This document shows positions 45,883 through 53,960 of a stretch of DNA of 64,000 nt, piece by piece (the first letter of the stretch is position 1; every line of letters begins with the position of its first letter). The notes beneath the pieces are model-generated. The model was not told the origin of the DNA. It saw only the letters and a list, made by a program, of their open reading frames with translations, and ran no database searches. Source of the stretch: Nocardioidaceae bacterium UBA4001 (GTDB taxonomy: Bacteria > Actinomycetota > Actinomycetes > Propionibacteriales > Nocardioidaceae); NCBI GenBank assembly GCA_002384855.1, contig DGBP01000042.1, positions 5,328 through 69,327 on the forward strand, given 5' to 3'. Made by a program: the position numbers and the translations under genes.

Positions 45883-47571
45883 ATGAGGAACAACCACAGG
45901 CCCTGGGCGGCAGCAGCCGTCCTGGGAGTGGCCGCGGCGTTCGTGCTGCCGACCACGGCCGGCGCGGCGGAGCCCGGTGCTGCGGACCGAGCACCGGTGC
46001 GCGGAGCGGGACAGACCGACGCAGTGCCCGGCCAGTACATCGTCGTGATGGAGGCCGGCGCGCCCAAGGATGCCGTCGGCGAGGCAAAGCGGCAGGCCCG
46101 CGGACAGGGCGCGAAGGTCAGGTTCACCTACGACCACACCATCTCGGGCTTCGCAGCGTCGCTGCCGGCCAAGGCACTGGAGTCGATGCGGCGCAACCCG
46201 AACGTCGCCTACATCGAGGCCGACCGGACCGTCAGCGCGAGCGGCACCCAGTCCAACCCGACATGGGGCCTGGACCGGGTCGACCAGCGCAACCTGCCGA
46301 TGAGCGGCAGCTACACCTACGACCAGACCGGCAGCGGAGTCACGGCCTACATCATCGACACCGGCATCCGGTCGTCCCACAACGACTTCGGCGGCCGGGT
46401 GGCAGCCGGCTACACCGCGGTCAGCGACGGCAACGGCACCAACGACTGCAACGGACACGGCACCCACGTCGCCGGCACCGTGGGCGGCGGGACGTACGGC
46501 GTCGCGAAGTCCGTCACGCTCAAGCCGGTCCGGGTCCTCGGCTGCAACGGCAGCGGCACCAACTCGGGCGTGATCGCCGGGGTCGACTGGGTCACCGGCA
46601 ACAAGAGCGGCCCGGCCGTGGCGAACATGAGCCTCGGCGGCGGGGCGTCGACCGCCCTCGACTCTGCGGTGCAGCGCTCCATCGACGCCGGCGTCTCCTA
46701 CGCGGTCGCCGCGGGCAACGACAGCGGCCAGAACGCCTGCAGCTACTCCCCGGCCCGTGTGGGCGCAGCCCTCACCGTCGGCTCGACGACCAGCAGCGAC
46801 GCCCGGTCGAGCTTCTCCAACATCGGCTCGTGCCTGGACCTCTTCGCGCCCGGCTCGAGCATCACGTCGGCCTGGCACACGAGCAACACCGCGACGAACA
46901 CGATCAGCGGCACGTCCATGGCGACGCCGCACGTCGCGGGCGTGGCGGCGCTCTACCTGCAGAGCGACCCGTCCGCGTCCCCCTCGACCGTGTCGAGCGC
47001 GGTCGTCAACGGTGCGACGGCCAACGTCGTGGGCAACGCCGGCAGCGGCTCGCCGAACCGGCTGCTCTACTCCCGGCTCGGGGGCGGCACCACGCCTCCG
47101 CCGCCCCCGAGCGGCAACCTCCTGGGCAACCCCGGGTTCGAGTCCGGCAACACCACGTGGGCCGCGACCTCCGGCGTGATCACCAGCTCGACCGGTCGTC
47201 CGGCACGCACGGGCTCGTGGAAGGCATGGCTCAACGGCTACGGGTCCTCGCACACCGACACGCTGTCGCAGTCGGTGACGATCCCGTCGTCGGTGACCAG
47301 CGCGACCCTGTCGTTCTGGATCCGGATCGACTCCAGCGAGTCGACGACCTCCGTCGCCTACGACACGCTACGGGTGCAGGTCACCTCCGGCGGATCGACG
47401 GCGACCCTGGCGACGTACTCCAACCTGAACAAGACCTCGAGCTACGTGCAGAGGTCGTTCGACCTGTCCGGCTACCGCGGGCAGACCGTCACGGTGAGGT
47501 TCACCGGCACCGAGGACTCCTCGCTGCAGACCAGCTTCGTCATCGACGACACGGCGGTCTCGATCAGCTGA
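45883..47571 (+). CDS. Secreted subtilisin-like serine protease (S8)
   Basis: A 562-residue exported protease: signal peptide (residues 1-29, ending AGAAEP), I9 inhibitor propeptide (GQYIVVMEAGAPKDAV to ~115), and a proteinase K-like catalytic domain with Asp159 (YIIDTGI), His192 (NGHGTHVAG), Asn279 and Ser345 (ISGTSMATPHVAG). A Pro-rich linker (TTPPPPPSG) leads to a ~145-residue C-terminal jelly-roll-like module (NLLGNPGFESGNTTWAAT) that may bind carbohydrate or substrate. ATG start after GGGAG. A long hairpin follows the gene. Confidence 0.93.
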   Translation: MRNNHRPWAAAAVLGVAAAFVLPTTAGAAEPGAADRAPVRGAGQTDAVPGQYIVVMEAGAPKDAVGEAKRQARGQGAKVRFTYDHTISGFAASLPAKALESMRRNPNVAYIEADRTVSASGTQSNPTWGLDRVDQRNLPMSGSYTYDQTGSGVTAYIIDTGIRSSHNDFGGRVAAGYTAVSDGNGTNDCNGHGTHVAGTVGGGTYGVAKSVTLKPVRVLGCNGSGTNSGVIAGVDWVTGNKSGPAVANMSLGGGASTALDSAVQRSIDAGVSYAVAAGNDSGQNACSYSPARVGAALTVGSTTSSDARSSFSNIGSCLDLFAPGSSITSAWHTSNTATNTISGTSMATPHVAGVAALYLQSDPSASPSTVSSAVVNGATANVVGNAGSGSPNRLLYSRLGGGTTPPPPPSGNLLGNPGFESGNTTWAATSGVITSSTGRPARTGSWKAWLNGYGSSHTDTLSQSVTIPSSVTSATLSFWIRIDSSESTTSVAYDTLRVQVTSGGSTATLATYSNLNKTSSYVQRSFDLSGYRGQTVTVRFTGTEDSSLQTSFVIDDTAVSIS

Positions 47572-47581
47572 GCCGATCGGC

Positions 47582-47618
47582 GGAGCGCCGGTCCGGACCT
47601 GCACCGGGCCGGCGCTCC
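47582..47618 (+). terminator. Terminator of the subtilase gene
   Basis: GGAGCGCCGG / CCGGCGCTCC (10 bp) continuing inward as CCGG/CCGG with one T-G pair gives a 15-bp stem with a 7-nt loop, 10 bp after the stop; CTCTACGTTG follows. Confidence 0.75.
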
Positions 47619-47633
47619 TCTACGTTGTGCGCA

Positions 47634-48178
47634 TGCGACGAGCCGCCAGCGCCCCCGACACCGCCCAGGCGGGCGACCTCGCGGTGATGCGGCGGATGCT
47701 CGAGATCAACCTGCTGGGCGTGGCCACCACCTTCCAGCCCTTCGTCGCAGCCATGCGCGAGCGGGGGCGGGGGTGCTCGTGGGCATCGCCACCGTCGCCG
47801 GGTAGCGCGGCATGCCCGGCAACGGCGCCTACTGCGCCAGCAAGGGCGGGCTGATCCGCTACCTCGAGAGCCTGCGGGCCGAGCTGCGGGAGCACGGCGT
47901 CCGCGTGCTGACCGTCTCTCCCGGGTACGTCGACACAGGCCACGTCGCGGGCAACACGATGCGGATGCCCGGGCTGCTCGCGCCGGAAGCGGCCGCCGAC
48001 CGGATCGTCACGGCGGTCGCGGGGCGGCGCGAGAAGATGACCGTGCCGCGGCGCACCCGGGCTGATCCCGCGCGGCCTGTGCCTGCTGCCGGGACCCGTC
48101 GCCGACCGGATCCTGCTGGGCCAGCCGCGCAAGCCGCGGGTCGGAGAGCCCGGTGCCACGGAGATCCCCGGCCTGTAG
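47634..48178 (+). pseudogene. Decayed short-chain dehydrogenase/reductase gene
   Basis: Pieces in several frames: MRRMLEINLLGVATTFQPFV (NNAG-distal helix region), GVLVGIATVAG followed by an in-frame TAG, then MPGNGAYCASKGGLIRYLES with the YxxxK motif, and a C-terminal ILLGQPRKPRVG stretch in a third frame ending at TAG 48176-48178. The N-terminal TGxxxGIG nucleotide site is missing. Frameshifts lie in the G-run near 47770 and near 48060. Confidence 0.75.
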
Positions 48179-48279
48179 GTCGCTGACTCGGAGCGATCGG
48201 CACCACCGGCCCCCCGGAAGAGGTGCCGATCGCGCCAAGTGACGACCCGTGACGGTCTCCGTGCTGCAGCAATCGCCCG

Positions 48280-48371
48280 ATGCCGAGTCCCGTATCGACC
48301 ACCGACGGCTCCTACGCGCTCATCGGAGCCGGTCCTGCCGGCCTGGCGGGGGCGCGTAACCTCGACCGGGC
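48280..48371 (+). pseudogene. N-terminal fragment of a flavin monooxygenase gene
   Basis: MPSPVSTTDGSYALIGAGPA followed by GLAGARNLDR is the FAD-binding GxGxxG start of an FMO/FAD oxidoreductase. After about 30 codons the sequence changes abruptly to transporter-like sequence, so the rest of the gene is deleted. Confidence 0.6.
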
Positions 48372-48750
48372 TCCGCCGCGCTCGGCATGATCCTGGTCGC
48401 GGCCTGCCCGCCCGACAACGTCTCGAACATCCTGACCTTCCGCGCCCGGGGCGACGTCGCCCTGTCGGTGTCATGACCGCGGTCGGCAACGTGCAGGCGA
48501 TCTTCCTGATGCCGCTGAACGTCGCCTTCTGGGCGAGCATCCACCCGACCGCGTCGCAGAAGCTCCAGGAGTTCGACCTCGACGCCTGGGGCATGCTCGG
48601 CGAGGTCGCCTTCGTGTCGGCGTGCCGTTCGTGCTCGGCATGGCCGTGCCCGCACGGTTCCCGCGCTTCGCAGCCCGCGCCCACCCGGTCGTCTCGAAGG
48701 TCGCCGCGCTCGCCTTGCTGGCCTTCATCCTGGTCGCGCTCGCCGGACAA
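48372..48750 (+). pseudogene. Fragment of a bile acid:sodium symporter-family gene
   Basis: SAALGMILVAACPPDNVSNI, then LTFRARGDVALSVS, then (after a one-base deletion) MTAVGNVQAIFLMPLNVAFW and, in a third frame, GVPFVLGMAVPARFPRFAAR match membrane segments of SBF/BASS transporters. N terminus missing, at least two frameshifts, C terminus missing. Confidence 0.7.
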
Positions 48751-48757
48751 CACCCCT

Positions 48758-48838
48758 CTGAGGACCGACTTCGGCTACACGCCCGAGCGCACCTCCCGGG
48801 AGGCGTTCGGATGCTGGCGGCGCGCCCGCGGCCTGTGA
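48758..48838 (+). pseudogene. C-terminal tail of an NAD-dependent epimerase-like gene
   Basis: LRTDFGYTPERTSREAFGCW followed by a short basic end and TGA resembles the last helix of extended SDR/NAD-dependent epimerases (FGYTP..TS.EAF). Only about 26 codons remain. It directly abuts the transporter remnant, so another deletion joint lies near 48755. Confidence 0.5.
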
Positions 48839-48854
48839 CGGGCAGGATGTCGCC

Positions 48855-50057
48855 ATGAGCACCCTCGACCGCGCCACCGCGCACGCCGCCGACCTGATCG
48901 CCCTGCGCCGCGAGCTGCACCAGGTGCCCGAGCTCGGCTTCGACCTCCCGGAGACGCAGAAGCTCGTGCTGGACGCGCTGGCAGGCCTCGACCTGGAGGT
49001 CACCACGGGCAGGAACCTGTCGTCGGTGGTCGCGGTGGTCCGGGGCGGTGCCGCACCGGAGGGCGGCGGCCCGGTCGTGCTCCTGCGCGGGGACATGGAC
49101 GGCCTCCCGGTCACCGAGGAGGTCGACGTCGCCTACCGGTCGCGGTACGACGGCCGGATGCACGCCTGTGGCCACGACCTGCACACCGCGGCGCTCGTGG
49201 GGGCGGCACGCATCCTGGACGAGGTGCGCGACGAGCTCGCCGGCGACGTCGTGCTCATGTTCCAGCCCGCGGAGGAGGGGCCCGGTGGCGCGGAGCCGAT
49301 GATCGAGGAGGGTCTGCTCGAGGCGGCCGGCCGGCCGGTCGACGCGGCGTTCGCGATGCACGTCAGCTCGTCGGAGTACCCGCTCGGTCAGTGGTTCTCC
49401 CGGTCCGGTCCGGTCATGGCGGCCTCCGAGACCGTCGGCATCACCGTGCTGGGGGAGGGCGGCCACGGGTCGGAGCCGCACCGCGCCCTCGACCCGGTGC
49501 CCGTGCTGTGCGAGATCGTGCTGGCGCTGCAGGTGATGGTCACCCGAAGCTTCTCCGCCTTCGACAGCGTGCTGCTCACGGTCGGCCGGATCACCGCCGG
49601 CACCAAGGACAACATCATTCCCGACACCGCCGAGCTGGCCGCGACGTTGCGCACCTTCACCCCGGAGACCCTCGCGACCGCCCGCGCGAACATCGAGCGC
49701 GTCGCCCAGGGCGTGGCCGCAGCCCACGGGGCGAGCGTCGAGGTGACCTTCACCGAGAGCTACCCCGCGACGATCAACGACGAGAGGGAGTACGCCCTCG
49801 CGGTGGAAGCGGTCAGCGACCTGTTCGGGTCCGAGCGGTACTCCGAGCGTCCGCTGCCCGAGATGGGCTCGGAGGACATGTCGTTCGTGATGGAGAAGGT
49901 GCCCGGCGCCTACCTCTTCGTCAGCGCCTGCCCGGCGGAGAACTACGAGTCGGCGCCGGACAACCACTCACCGCGTGCGGAGTTCGACGACTCGGTGGTG
50001 CCGGACGCCGCGGCGTGGCTCGCCGAGGTGGCGCAGCGTCGGCTCGCCCGCGGCTGA
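48855..50057 (+). CDS. M20 family amidohydrolase
   Basis: A 400-residue metal-dependent amidase/peptidase of the HipO/AbgB type, likely cytosolic, removing an acyl or aromatic group from an amino acid. LRRELHQVPELGFDLPETQK, RGDMDGLPVTEE, MHACGHDLHTA and FQPAEEGPGGAEPMIEEG give the metal ligands; the dimerisation domain and EMGSEDMSFVMEKVPGAYLF follow. ATG start. It comes directly after the decayed gene island, which may have included its former operon partners. Confidence 0.92.
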   Translation: MSTLDRATAHAADLIALRRELHQVPELGFDLPETQKLVLDALAGLDLEVTTGRNLSSVVAVVRGGAAPEGGGPVVLLRGDMDGLPVTEEVDVAYRSRYDGRMHACGHDLHTAALVGAARILDEVRDELAGDVVLMFQPAEEGPGGAEPMIEEGLLEAAGRPVDAAFAMHVSSSEYPLGQWFSRSGPVMAASETVGITVLGEGGHGSEPHRALDPVPVLCEIVLALQVMVTRSFSAFDSVLLTVGRITAGTKDNIIPDTAELAATLRTFTPETLATARANIERVAQGVAAAHGASVEVTFTESYPATINDEREYALAVEAVSDLFGSERYSERPLPEMGSEDMSFVMEKVPGAYLFVSACPAENYESAPDNHSPRAEFDDSVVPDAAAWLAEVAQRRLARG

Positions 50058-50081
50058 GAAGCTCCGGTCAGCCGTTCGTGC

Positions 50082-50738
50082 TCAGCGGAACGCGGCCCGG
50101 TCCACCTTGTCGTGGTAGCGGTGGCCGACCTTGCCGCCCGCCATGGCGGCGAGGAGCGTCCCCAGCACGACCACCACGGCGGTGATGATGCCGCCCGTGC
50201 TGAGCTGCTCGGTCGGGATCGGGATGTTGGGCAGGCTCACCCGGTCGAGGATGTTGTACTCCCGGCCGAAGAGCAGGCCGATGCCGACGGCGAGCGCCGT
50301 CATGAGGAGGCCGACCAGCCACACGGCGAGGCCCTGACGAGCCCCGTCGAACCGCGACATCCGCCCGGCGACGTACCCGCCGGTGTAGTAAGCCACGAGC
50401 AGGACGACGGCCAGGATGGCCGCCGCGACGAGGCCGATCGTGCCGGCCTCGCTCTCCGCCTCGTTCTGGGTCAGGGACACCGACGACCCGACGGCGGCGG
50501 CGACCGCGCCGACCACCCCGCTCAGCAGGATGGCCATCGCGACCGCGACCAGCCAGCCGAAGAAGGCGGCGCCGGCGTTGGTGCCCCCGAAGCGGTCGCG
50601 GGCCTCCTCGTCGCCGTGCACGTCGTGGGCGCCCCGGCTGTCGTGGTCGGTGCGCCGGTGGTCCACGTGGTCGTCGTCCCGGCGGTCGTCGTGCGCCGGG
50701 TGGACGGCCGTGTCGTCGGTGGTGGATCGCTCTGTCAT
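50082..50738 (-). CDS. Membrane protein with His/Asp-rich N terminus
   Basis: A 218-residue protein: ~50 cytosolic residues rich in His, Asp and Arg (PAHDDRRDDDHVDHRRTDHD), then four or more membrane helices (AAFFGWLVAVAMAILLSGVV; GTIGLVAAAILAVVLLVAYY; QGLAVWLVGLLMTALAVGIG; IITAVVVVLGTLLAAMAGGK). The GGYVAGRMSRFDGARQG loop resembles YrzE/TIGR04086-like stress membrane proteins. The His/Asp region could bind metal. Function unknown. Confidence 0.8.
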   Translation of the reverse strand: MTERSTTDDTAVHPAHDDRRDDDHVDHRRTDHDSRGAHDVHGDEEARDRFGGTNAGAAFFGWLVAVAMAILLSGVVGAVAAAVGSSVSLTQNEAESEAGTIGLVAAAILAVVLLVAYYTGGYVAGRMSRFDGARQGLAVWLVGLLMTALAVGIGLLFGREYNILDRVSLPNIPIPTEQLSTGGIITAVVVVLGTLLAAMAGGKVGHRYHDKVDRAAFR

Positions 50739-50903
50739 GGGGTCCTCCTCGTGCCTGGGGCGGGCGGGGACGTCCCGTCACGCCGGCGTGTCACCCCGAC
50801 TTGTTCCCCGTCGGGGGACGGGCATGCCCGCAGCTGTCCCCGAACAACGACCGGACCGCGCCTGCCTCAGGGAGGGGCGGACGCGGTCCGGTCGGCAAGG
50901 AGG

Positions 50904-51419
50904 TCAGATGAAGAGCAGCTGCGCTCCCTCGGTCAGCTCGATGAAGTCGGCGGCACTGATGATGCCCTCGACGTCGTCGTAGAGGTCGGCCGCGGTCAGG
51001 TGGTTCATGTCGGCGGAGAGCCGGCACGCCCACAGGTGACCGCCCGAGGCGACGATCTGCTCGAGGAAGTCCGGCACGGTGGGGATGGCGAGCTCCTCGA
51101 GGGACTTCTTCAGCTTCGACGTGGCCATGTGGGTCACCCCCGGGATGCCGCCGAGTCCCTGCGGCATGTGGGTCGCCGTGTTGCCGAGGGGCGTGAACTT
51201 CAGGTCGCCCATCGTCTTCTTGTTGATCATGTCGAAGCCCCAGAAGGTGAAGAACAGGTGTACCTCGACGCCCTCGCCGAGGGCGGCGTTGCCCAGGATG
51301 AGTCCGGGGTAGGCCATGTCCAGGCTGCCCTTGGAGCAGATGATCGCGAGCTTCCGGTCGGTCCCCTCGTCGTTGAAGGACGGGACGATCGGGGCGGCCT
51401 GCGTGATGGTGTCGGTCAT
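50904..51419 (-). CDS. DsrE/DsrF-like (DsrE2-type) sulfur relay protein
   Basis: A 171-residue protein of the DsrE2/DrsE family. KLAIICSKGSLDMAYPGLIL and EGVEVHLFFTFWGFDMINKK are the family start, and HLWACRLSADMNHL holds the second conserved Cys region. Such proteins carry or transfer persulfide sulfur. Third gene of the SQR-DsrC-DsrE operon; it should hand sulfur to or from the DsrC-like protein. Confidence 0.88.
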   Translation of the reverse strand: MTDTITQAAPIVPSFNDEGTDRKLAIICSKGSLDMAYPGLILGNAALGEGVEVHLFFTFWGFDMINKKTMGDLKFTPLGNTATHMPQGLGGIPGVTHMATSKLKKSLEELAIPTVPDFLEQIVASGGHLWACRLSADMNHLTAADLYDDVEGIISAADFIELTEGAQLLFI

Positions 51420-51456
51420 GACGGCTCTCTCTTGTTCGATCCGGTCGACGGCGGGC

Positions 51457-51771
51457 TCAGACGCAGCCGTGCGGCTTGGGGAGCCCGGCGACGTAGGACA
51501 TCTTCTTGGCCGGCTTCTGCGGGAAGAGCTGGAAGAGCCTCTTCGGGGGCACGCCGCCGGCGGTCTGGACCCTGCGGACGGTGGCGGTCTCGCCCTGCTC
51601 CCTGAAGTCCTCGCGGAGGAAGCGGATGACCTGCCAGTGCTCGTCGGTCATGTCGATGCCGATCTGGGAGGCGAGCACCTTGCCCAGGTCCTCGGTCCAC
51701 TCGTCGTACTCGGTCATGAAGCCTTCGTCGTCGACGTGGATCTCGTGGCCGTTGATGGTGGTGGTGGGCAT
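51457..51771 (-). CDS. DsrC/TusE family sulfur carrier lacking the second cysteine
   Basis: A 104-residue DsrC/TusE protein (YDEWTEDLGKVLASQIGIDM; WQVIRFLREDFREQG) ending AGLPKPHGCV with the penultimate Cys103 that forms persulfides. True DsrC has a second cysteine about ten residues before (in a KGACKVAG-type stretch); here that site is KKMSYVAG, with Ser at the Cys position. This makes it TusE-like or a single-cysteine sulfur acceptor. The ATG is 5 bp after the SQR-like gene. A longer in-frame opening on this strand is SQR sequence. Confidence 0.9.
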   Translation of the reverse strand: MPTTTINGHEIHVDDEGFMTEYDEWTEDLGKVLASQIGIDMTDEHWQVIRFLREDFREQGETATVRRVQTAGGVPPKRLFQLFPQKPAKKMSYVAGLPKPHGCV

Positions 51772-51776
51772 GACGT

Positions 51777-53036
51777 TCACTCCTGGTTCTCGGTGGTGGT
51801 GGTGAGCGGGACCTTCCCCGCCATGGACATGTGAGTCGGGATCCCCATGGGCCGTCCCGGGAGCAGGACGTTCCAGTAGATGTGGCGGAAGGCGAGCTTC
51901 CCGAGGTGGTTGGCGCGGGTCTCCTTCAGCAGGTCCATCGGGCCGACCTTCGGGAAGGGGAACTTGCCGGGCAGCGGCTCGGTGTCGTAGTTGAAGTCGA
52001 TCAGCAGGCCCTTCTTGTCGCCGGACTCGATGAAGCAGTTGGCGTGGCCGTCGAACTGCTCGGTCATCGGCCGACCCTCGATCAGCTCCATGAAGTTGTC
52101 GGTGAAGATGTCCACCGCGAAGTGCGCGACCGAGCCGGCCTTCGAGGCGGGGAGGTCGCCGGCGTCGCCGACGGCGAAGACGTTGGCGTACTTCTTCGAC
52201 TGCATCGTGTGCTTGTCGACCGGCACGTAGTTGAGGTCGTCGCCCATCTTCGAGCGGGCGACGAACTCCGCGCCCATGTTCAGCGGGATGGTCACCAGCA
52301 GGTCGAAGGGGACCTCGCGCTCGTCGAAGGAGACCAGCGCCTTCTTCTCGTTGTCGATGCTCTCGATCATGAAGTCGGTCTCGAGGTGGATCTTGCGCTC
52401 GTCGATGATCGAGCCGAGGTGCTGGGAGGCGGCCGGCTTGGTGAACGCGCCCGGCAGCGGCGTGACGTAGGTCAGCTCGACCCGGTCGCGGATGCCGCGC
52501 TCGCGCAGCCACGCCTCGGCGAGGAAGAGGAACTCCAGCGGGGCGACGGGGCACTTGATGGGCATCTCGGTGACGTGGACGACGAACCGGCCGTGGTCGA
52601 ACTTGTTCAGGGCCTCGGCGAGCGCCTTGGCACCCTCCAGGGTGTAGAAGTCGAAGATCGACTTGCGCCACTCGGTGCCGTCGGACATCCCGGGGGTCTG
52701 GTCGGGTCGCGGCGAGGTGCCGGACGCGATCACGAGGTAGTCGTAGCCCAGCTCACGGCCGTCGGTGAGCGCCACCTTGTTGGCCTCGGGCTCGATCTTG
52801 TCGACCTCGGCGATGACGAAGTCCACGCCGTCGGGCAGGAAGGTGTGGCGGGACCGCACGACCTGCTTCTCGGTGTAGGTGCCGAAGGGCAGGAACAGGT
52901 AGCCGGGCTGGTAGTGGTGGCGGTCGTCGCGGTCGACGATCGTGATCCGCCACTGGTCCTTCGCCAGCTTCTTGCGGAGCTTGTTCGCGATCATCGTCCC
53001 GGCGGTGCCGGCTCCCAGAATCAGCAGGTCCTTCAC
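51777..53036 (-). CDS. Sulfide:quinone oxidoreductase-like flavoprotein
   Basis: A 419-residue FAD protein with two Rossmann domains: LLILGAGTAGTMIANKLRKK (FAD loop), YDYLVIASGTSPRPD, and NVFAVGDAGDLPASKAGSVA near the flavin. The SQR redox cysteines are likely Cys162 (MPIKCPVAPLEF) and Cys334 (HANCFIESGD), matching the two-cysteine positions of SQR. It should oxidise sulfide or persulfide and pass electrons to quinone, with sulfur going to the DsrC/DsrE proteins encoded downstream. GTG start behind AAGGAGG. Confidence 0.9.
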   Translation of the reverse strand: MKDLLILGAGTAGTMIANKLRKKLAKDQWRITIVDRDDRHHYQPGYLFLPFGTYTEKQVVRSRHTFLPDGVDFVIAEVDKIEPEANKVALTDGRELGYDYLVIASGTSPRPDQTPGMSDGTEWRKSIFDFYTLEGAKALAEALNKFDHGRFVVHVTEMPIKCPVAPLEFLFLAEAWLRERGIRDRVELTYVTPLPGAFTKPAASQHLGSIIDERKIHLETDFMIESIDNEKKALVSFDEREVPFDLLVTIPLNMGAEFVARSKMGDDLNYVPVDKHTMQSKKYANVFAVGDAGDLPASKAGSVAHFAVDIFTDNFMELIEGRPMTEQFDGHANCFIESGDKKGLLIDFNYDTEPLPGKFPFPKVGPMDLLKETRANHLGKLAFRHIYWNVLLPGRPMGIPTHMSMAGKVPLTTTTENQE

Positions 53037-53323
53037 TGTGTCCTCCTTGGCTGTGCTTGCGGTGTCAACGCTAGGCAGCGCGGAGGCATCACCGCAGGGG
53101 CGAAGGTCCCTACCCCTGGGGGTATCTGGACCCCGATTCCGGCGGTGTCGCTTATGTCCCGTCTCGGGAAGGAGGTCCTGGCCGGGGTGACCTCCGGTCC
53201 TGACGGTCCGCTGTTGCCTGCGATGGGCTGGCACGAGAACCACCAGGTACGTCCGCCGTACGACCCCGTGCTGACCGGCGGGACGCCCGGCACCCCAAGG
53301 ACCCGAGACAGAAAGGCACACAC
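53037..53323. promoter_or_regulatory. Divergent promoter region of the sulfur operon and flavodoxin
   Basis: 287 bp between the SQR-like start and the flavodoxin ATG. No convincing gene. It contains the CsoR/CstR-like palindrome at 53111-53124 and is the only non-coding space serving both operons, so it probably holds both promoters. No perfect -35/-10 was identified. Confidence 0.55.
53111..53124. promoter_or_regulatory. CsoR/CstR-type G-tract palindrome
   Basis: TACCCC-TG-GGGGTA: two 6-bp arms around TG, 75 bp upstream of the SQR-like gene. CsoR/RcnR-family repressors (copper CsoR, sulfur-responsive CstR) bind TA-C-tract/G-tract-TA palindromes. No csoR/cstR gene is in the window. Confidence 0.55.
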
Positions 53324-53848
53324 ATGAGAGCACTCGTCGTCTACGAGTCGATGTTCGGCAACAGCAGGACGGTGGCCCGCGCGATCGTCGACGGCCTCCG
53401 GGCTGCCCGCGTCGACGTGGAGCTGGTGAACGCCGCGGAGGCAGCCACCCCGCGCGGCGACCTCGTCGAGCTGCTGGTCGTGGGCGGTCCCACTCACGCG
53501 TTCTCGATGACCCGTCACGGCACCCGCGAGGACGCCGTACGTCAGGGCGGTGCGGCGGCGGCGGCCGGGAGCGGGATCCGGGAGTGGATCGACCAGGTGC
53601 ACAAGGGTCCGCACTCCGAGATGGTCGCCACCTTCGACACGCGGGTGGGCAAGATGCGCCACCTTCCCGGCTCCGCCGCCAAGGCCGCGGCGAAGGCGCT
53701 GCGGAAGGTGGGGTACCACACGCTCGTCGCCTCGGAGAGCTTCTACGTCGACGACGTGGCAGGACCGCTGCTCGACGGTGAGGAGGAGCGTGCCCGTGCG
53801 TGGGGCGAGCGTCTCGGTGCGACCGCGACGAGTCGCGCCCCGGCGTGA
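53324..53848 (+). CDS. Flavodoxin family protein
   Basis: A 174-residue protein starting MRALVVYESMFGNSRTVARA, whose loop (SMFGNS) matches the FMN phosphate-binding motif of flavodoxins; VVGGPTHAFSMTRHGTREDA is the ring-stacking loop. FMN-dependent electron carrier or quinone-type reductase in the cytosol. Divergent from the sulfur operon; shared regulation with it is possible. Confidence 0.9.
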   Translation: MRALVVYESMFGNSRTVARAIVDGLRAARVDVELVNAAEAATPRGDLVELLVVGGPTHAFSMTRHGTREDAVRQGGAAAAAGSGIREWIDQVHKGPHSEMVATFDTRVGKMRHLPGSAAKAAAKALRKVGYHTLVASESFYVDDVAGPLLDGEEERARAWGERLGATATSRAPA

Positions 53849-53960
53849 CCGCAGGGCCCGGAAAACACCACTGTCCAGACAGATCCGTCCTACTCGCGTG
53901 CGCCACGAGCCGATGGGTAACACTGGGTGTCCGACTCGCGAGGTACGAGGGAGCTGACCG

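Noticed and set aside
45739..47253. Long minus-strand open frame over the subtilase
   Set aside because: Shadow of codon bias; the plus strand carries signal peptide, propeptide and catalytic triad.
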